The notes under the pieces were generated by a model. That model was not told the origin of the DNA and ran no database searches. It worked only from the letters and a program-made list of their open reading frames with translations. Shown here one piece after another: positions 61,453 through 64,000 of a DNA stretch of 64,000 nt. Each line of letters opens with the position of its first letter. The first letter of the stretch is position 1. The translations under genes were made by a program, and so were the position numbers. The DNA is taken from assembly GCF_019352175.1 (NCBI RefSeq), contig NZ_JACBYI010000028.1, positions 20,618 through 84,617 on the forward strand. Reading direction: 5' to 3'. The stretch comes from Paenibacillus sp. S150. GTDB lineage: Bacteria; Bacillota; Bacilli; Paenibacillales; Paenibacillaceae.

Positions 61453-62442
61453 ATGTCGATTTCTGCATACGAAGGACAATATGAAGGAGAGGCTGCGGTC
61501 TGGCTCAAAGCCGGGCGTTATGAGGCGGCTATTCTGCCCGGCATCGGCGGCAATCTGATCTGCTTCCGCGATACCGAAAACGGTTACCGTTTTCTGCATG
61601 AGCCGGGGGCCGCAGAGATGGAAGCGTTTAAGGCCAACCCGGGGATTCATGGCATCCCTGTACTTTTTCCGCCCAACCGCTATGAGGACGGGGAGTTTCC
61701 CTGGAACGGACAAACCTATCGCCTGCCGGTGAATGAGGAAGCAACAGGCAACCATCTGCACGGGTTCTTACATACAGCGGCTTGGGAGGTTGAAGAATTC
61801 GGCAGCGGCGTAAGCGAAAGCTTCGTCACGGTAGCCATCAGAGTCGATGAGAACCACCCGTCCTATCAATACCTGCCGTTTAAATATACGGTCAAGCTGC
61901 GCTACAGCCTTGGCGAAGGCGGTTTGTCCCAGCAGCTTCTGGTGCATAATGAGGGGAAGGAGCTTATGCCCTGTCTGCTTGCCTTCCACACTGCGATTAA
62001 CGCCCCCTTCGCCCCGGGCAGCACAGCGCAGGATTACCGCGTGAAGCTGACTATCGGCAACCGCTGGGAGCTCAGCAGCCGCATGCTGCCAACCGGCTCG
62101 TTCCAGGACCTGACCGCAGACGAGATTGCGCTGCGCGACGAAGGATTATATCCGTTCTATGCGCCGATGGACAACCACTACACGGCTGCCGCCCAGAACG
62201 GACGCAACCGTATGGAGCTGACGGACAGCCGAGCCGGAGTCACGCTTGTATATGATGTCGGTACTTCTTACAAGCAATGGATGATTTGGAACAACGGCGC
62301 TACCGAAGGCTTCTTCTGTCCGGAACCGCAAATCAACCTGGTCAACGCGCCGAAGGTTGATCTTCCGGCAGATGACATCGGATTGTTTGGCCTTGAGCCG
62401 GGCGAATATTGGGAAGAAACCAGCCGTATCTACGTGAAATAA
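61453..62442 (+). CDS. Aldose 1-epimerase family protein
   Basis: A 329-residue galactose mutarotase-like protein. GRYEAAILPGIGGNLICFRD near residue 22 begins the beta-sandwich. HGIPVLFPPNRYEDGEF near 66 holds the substrate-binding Arg region, NHLHGFLHTAAWEV near 100 the conserved His, LAFHTAINAPF near 178 the second His, and FCPEPQ near 295 the catalytic Glu. ATATGGAAGGAG is upstream. It interconverts anomers of sugars or sugar phosphates. A strong terminator follows. Confidence 0.93.
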   Translation: MSISAYEGQYEGEAAVWLKAGRYEAAILPGIGGNLICFRDTENGYRFLHEPGAAEMEAFKANPGIHGIPVLFPPNRYEDGEFPWNGQTYRLPVNEEATGNHLHGFLHTAAWEVEEFGSGVSESFVTVAIRVDENHPSYQYLPFKYTVKLRYSLGEGGLSQQLLVHNEGKELMPCLLAFHTAINAPFAPGSTAQDYRVKLTIGNRWELSSRMLPTGSFQDLTADEIALRDEGLYPFYAPMDNHYTAAAQNGRNRMELTDSRAGVTLVYDVGTSYKQWMIWNNGATEGFFCPEPQINLVNAPKVDLPADDIGLFGLEPGEYWEETSRIYVK

Positions 62443-62482
62443 ACCGCCGGATCGCCAAGGTCGGGTATTATAATTGCAAAGG

Positions 62483-62516
62483 GGGTGCAGCGAAGGCGGC
62501 TGCGCCCTGTTTTTTT
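62483..62516 (+). terminator. Intrinsic terminator after the epimerase gene
   Basis: GGGTGCAGC (62483-62491) pairs with GCTGCGCCC (62499-62507; one T-G wobble) around GAAGGCG, followed by TGTTTTTTT. Confidence 0.9.
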
Positions 62517-62517
62517 G

Positions 62518-62758
62518 GAATATAATTTATCCTGAATTTCGAAAGTAAGTATCTACAAATCATCTGAAAAGCTCTACACGAAGGGATTTCTTGCTACAAA
62601 CAGCTTGCACCCAATGGGTGAAGGAAAAAGAGGGTTTATCCCTTGTCCTATCCGGATTTGTTCAATTCACTTTCGAAATTCAGGTTTATATGCTTTGCAC
62701 ATTAAATTATCCTTCTATATTCTCGCTGAAACGCCCTTATAAGGACGGTATCCGTTTC
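62518..62758 (+). repeat. Dispersed two-hairpin repeat, family 2, interrupted by a MITE-like element
   Basis: The outer arms are GAATATA (62518-62524) and TATATTC (62716-62722). Between them the familiar TTTATATG... loop segment (TTTATATGCTTTGCACATTA) continues right after the inserted element. Hairpin 2 is shortened: GAAACG, CCTTATAAGG, then CGTTTC (62728-62758). Both arms differ from those of other copies yet still pair. Confidence 0.7.
62531..62684 (+). mobile_element. MITE-like element, 154 bp, 16-bp inverted ends and 5-bp target duplication
   Basis: CCTGAATTTCGAAAGT (62531-62546) is the exact inverted complement of ACTTTCGAAATTCAGG (62669-62684). TTTAT flanks both sides (62526-62530 and 62685-62689), as expected for a duplicated target. 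The 122-bp interior has no coding capacity but has its own inverted pairs (AAGGGAT at 62581 with ATCCCTT at 62638; CACCC-AAT-GGGTG). The insertion point is the TTTAT of the family-2 repeat, and uninterrupted versions of that site exist at 25209 and 46670. Confidence 0.85.
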
Positions 62759-62843
62759 CAGTTATTGTTCAGGAAATTATGCTTCTTGCCAATTGTGGAT
62801 GGGGCAGGTATGAAGTTAGGGGAAAATTATAATGCGTCTTAAT

Positions 62844-63166
62844 CGTGCTGAATGGTGCTGAGTTTGCTGAGTTGCTGGGCCGTGCTGAGTTGCTGGGTTG
62901 TGCTGAGTTTGCTGGGCCGTGCTGAGTTGCTGGGTTGCTGAGTTGCTGGGTCGTGCTGAGTTTGCTGGGTCGTGCTGAGTTGCTGAGTTGTGCAGAGTTT
63001 GCTGAGTTGCTGAGTTGTGCAGAGTTTGCTGAGTTGCTGAGTTGTGCAGAGTTTGCTGAGTTGCTGAGTTGTGCGGAGTTTGCTGAGTTGCTGAGTTGTG
63101 CGGAGTTTGCTGAATCGTACTGAGTTGTGCGGAGTTTGCTGAGCCGTGCTGAATGGTGCTGAGTCT
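62844..63166 (+). repeat. Tandem repeat array built on TGCTGAGTT, with five 27-bp units
   Basis: The whole stretch is made of 8-9-bp TGCTGAGT variants. Between 62991 and about 63125, the 27-bp unit starting TGCAGAGTTTGCTGAGTTGC (continued by TGAGTTG) recurs at exactly 27-bp steps (62991, 63018, 63045, 63072, 63099). Because 27 is a multiple of three, both strands stay open: the minus strand reads SATQQTLHN repeated. The two ends of the array share GTGCTGAATGGTGCTGAG. There is no sign that it is translated. Confidence 0.9.
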
Positions 63167-63576
63167 GTGGGTTCTATGTTTTGCAGGAGGAAGCGCGAAA
63201 TAGAGCGGGTCCAACCGAGGCCGCTACCGGGGCAGGGACGTGAAGTGGAATGGAATAAAGTGGAATTCGTAAGAATTAGTACACTTACACGGACGGAAAA
63301 GTCTTAAAGGAATCGTGGGAAAAAGCTGGCTCCATCTAAAAATTAGGGGCCGGCACTAAGTGCAGACATAGCGGAGGGCCAGAGGAATTCTGGAGAAACG
63401 ATACTGTTCGTTTTTAAAAACCGGTTTCAACCTGCAATCTTATTCCAATCCGGAAACCGGGCTTTAGCAGCGGCCGGAAGAACCCTCTGAATCCGCAGCG
63501 GACTTCATTCACATCGTCACTCGCTGATTTTGGTTTTGAGCCAAAAAGGTAATTTAGTAAAAAGGTAATTGAATGT
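63167..63576. other. Non-coding stretch between the tandem array and copy C
   Basis: No supportable gene. Two near-direct segments AGTGGAAT occur at 63243-63271. A minus-strand frame (63414-63620) reads GSKPKSASDDVNEVRCGFRG and continues with RPLLKPGFRIGIRLQVETGF, which I recall from many short annotated paenibacillus proteins, indicating another dispersed repeat rather than a gene. Its frame continues from copy C, so the two repeats may travel together. Confidence 0.35.
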
Positions 63577-63874
63577 ATATGAATTGAACTGGCGTACCTG
63601 AAAACGCTGATGGAACGCAAGGAGGTTCATAGGGAACGGAAGCGAAGTGTAAAAAGTAACACTAATGGGCTGGAATTCTGGTTTCAACGGGCTTTAGTGG
63701 GATTTTGTACACTTAATAGAGGCCCACTCCCTCCATATGGCTGATTTCAGCCGGATTAGTTGTACTTTTTCCCACTAGGGATGATCCGGAATCCGAATGC
63801 GCCGGATTAGTTGTACTTTTTCCCACTAGGGATGACCCGGAATCCGAATGCGCTGGATTAGTTGTACTTTTTCC
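63577..63874 (+). repeat. Dispersed modular repeat, family 1, copy C with 51-bp tandem units
   Basis: Shares GCTGATGGAACGCAAGGAGG and the downstream modules with copies A and B. Here the last module is a tandem array: units start at 63753, 63804 and 63855, exactly 51 bp apart, each beginning GGATTAGTTGTACTTTTTCC. The third unit stops abruptly at 63874 where a different sequence begins. The far end seen in copies A and B (ATGGCTGCTCTTTGG) is missing, consistent with interruption. Confidence 0.85.
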
Positions 63875-64000
63875 AGGCCTGTTGATTATCCAAAAAAAGG
63901 TAGCAAAAAGGCCGCTCATTCGGTAAAGTGTTTGTACTCCACAAACATCCGAAACGAGGCGACCTCATGAAAAAGTCTACTTCAATCTCGAACATTCTGC
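63875..64000 (+). mobile_element. Possible left end of an insertion sequence, cut by the window edge
   Basis: Family-1 similarity ends at 63874 and new sequence starts AGGCCTGTTGATTATCC. After a GTTTGT-ACTCC-ACAAAC hairpin (63931-63947), an ATG at 63967 opens a frame MKKSTSISNIL that is still open at the window end. This start resembles some transposases, but only 11 residues are visible. Insertion into the repeat array would explain its sudden end. Confidence 0.35.

Noticed and set aside
62816..63214. Open frames on both strands through the tandem array (SATQQTLHN or AELLSCAEF repeats)
   Set aside because: They are open only because the unit is 27 bp, a multiple of three; no ribosome-binding site or conserved domain supports translation.
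63753..63874. Short repeats at even spacing, like a CRISPR array
   Set aside because: The segments between the repeated parts are near-identical too, so there are no unique spacers; it is a plain 51-bp tandem repeat, and no cas gene is present.
63713..63919. 68-codon minus-strand frame with GKSTTNPAHSDSGSSLV repeats as a gene
   Set aside because: It starts in the putative IS end and crosses into the 51-bp repeats, so it is a fusion by chance across an insertion border.
1..64000. tRNA, rRNA or tmRNA genes
   Set aside because: No cloverleaf-type or rRNA-like sequence was recognised by eye on either strand; a tRNA scan would be decisive.

Overview
The window looks like a chromosomal segment of a spore-forming Bacillales bacterium, most likely Paenibacillus. 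Three things point there: the conserved ylo-type housekeeping order (rqcH/yloB, yloC-remA-gmk-rpoZ-coaBC-priA-def-fmt-rsmB-rlmN-prpC-prkC-rsgA-rpe-spoVM-rpmB-fakA-degV-recG), sporulation genes (spoVM, spoVIF) together with the Y-complex gene ylbF, and a YesM/YesN-type two-component system beside a carbohydrate ABC transporter. No rRNA, tRNA or CRISPR array is visible. The species assignment is inference from gene content and sequence style.

Region 1 (1-5.7 kb): the end of a helicase-associated-domain protein, ylbF and ylbG, then an ethanolamine ammonia-lyase cluster. eutB and eutC are intact. eutA, the reactivase gene, is frame-disrupted right after its N-terminal phosphate-binding motif, with about 15 residues apparently lost. 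Region 2 (5.7-8.3 kb) is an accessory patch: an AT-rich aspartate/glutamate racemase-like gene, a dead GntR regulator, a dispersed repeat, the tail of a GGDEF-type gene and an unknown gene. Region 3 (8.3-11 kb): a LysR regulator, a structured non-coding element, a GNAT acetyltransferase and a PHP phosphoesterase.

Region 4 (11-40 kb) is the conserved core. It covers ribosome rescue (rqcH), calcium export (yloB), lysine/cell-wall precursor (dapF), methionine/folate (yitJ), RNA decay (yloC), biofilm control (remA), GMP kinase, RNAP omega, CoA synthesis, replication restart (priA), N-formyl-Met handling (def-fmt), rRNA methylation (rsmB, rlmN), Ser/Thr phosphatase-kinase signalling (prpC-prkC), ribosome assembly (rsgA), pentose phosphate (rpe), spore coat anchoring (spoVM), L28, fatty-acid kinase (fakA plus DegV) and recG. 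Many genes overlap or lie a few bases apart, which suggests long operons. thiN and yloU, present at this locus in B. subtilis, are absent here. Region 5 (40-46.5 kb): a minus-strand group (hypothetical-khtT-khtU-yitT), a DUF2500 remnant and a second P2A-type Ca2+ ATPase.

Region 6 (46.5-64 kb): a repeat-rich intergenic stretch, an NlpC/P60 lipoprotein-like hydrolase, a TrpXYZ-like ABC transporter, and a YesMN plus carbohydrate ABC transporter plus rhamnogalacturonan-acetylesterase-like cluster that looks like a pectin-fragment uptake locus. An SDR, an MgtC protein and an aldose 1-epimerase follow. The last 1.5 kb is almost all repeats: a MITE-like element with 16-bp inverted ends and a 5-bp target duplication, sitting inside a two-hairpin dispersed repeat; a 27-bp tandem repeat; a modular 51-bp repeat; and what may be the left end of an insertion sequence cut by the window edge.

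The least explained content is non-coding. There are two dispersed repeat families (one modular with AGT..ACT-bounded near-palindromes, one with two hairpins whose stems co-vary between copies), a switch-like structured element upstream of the GNAT gene, and the MITE nested in a repeat.
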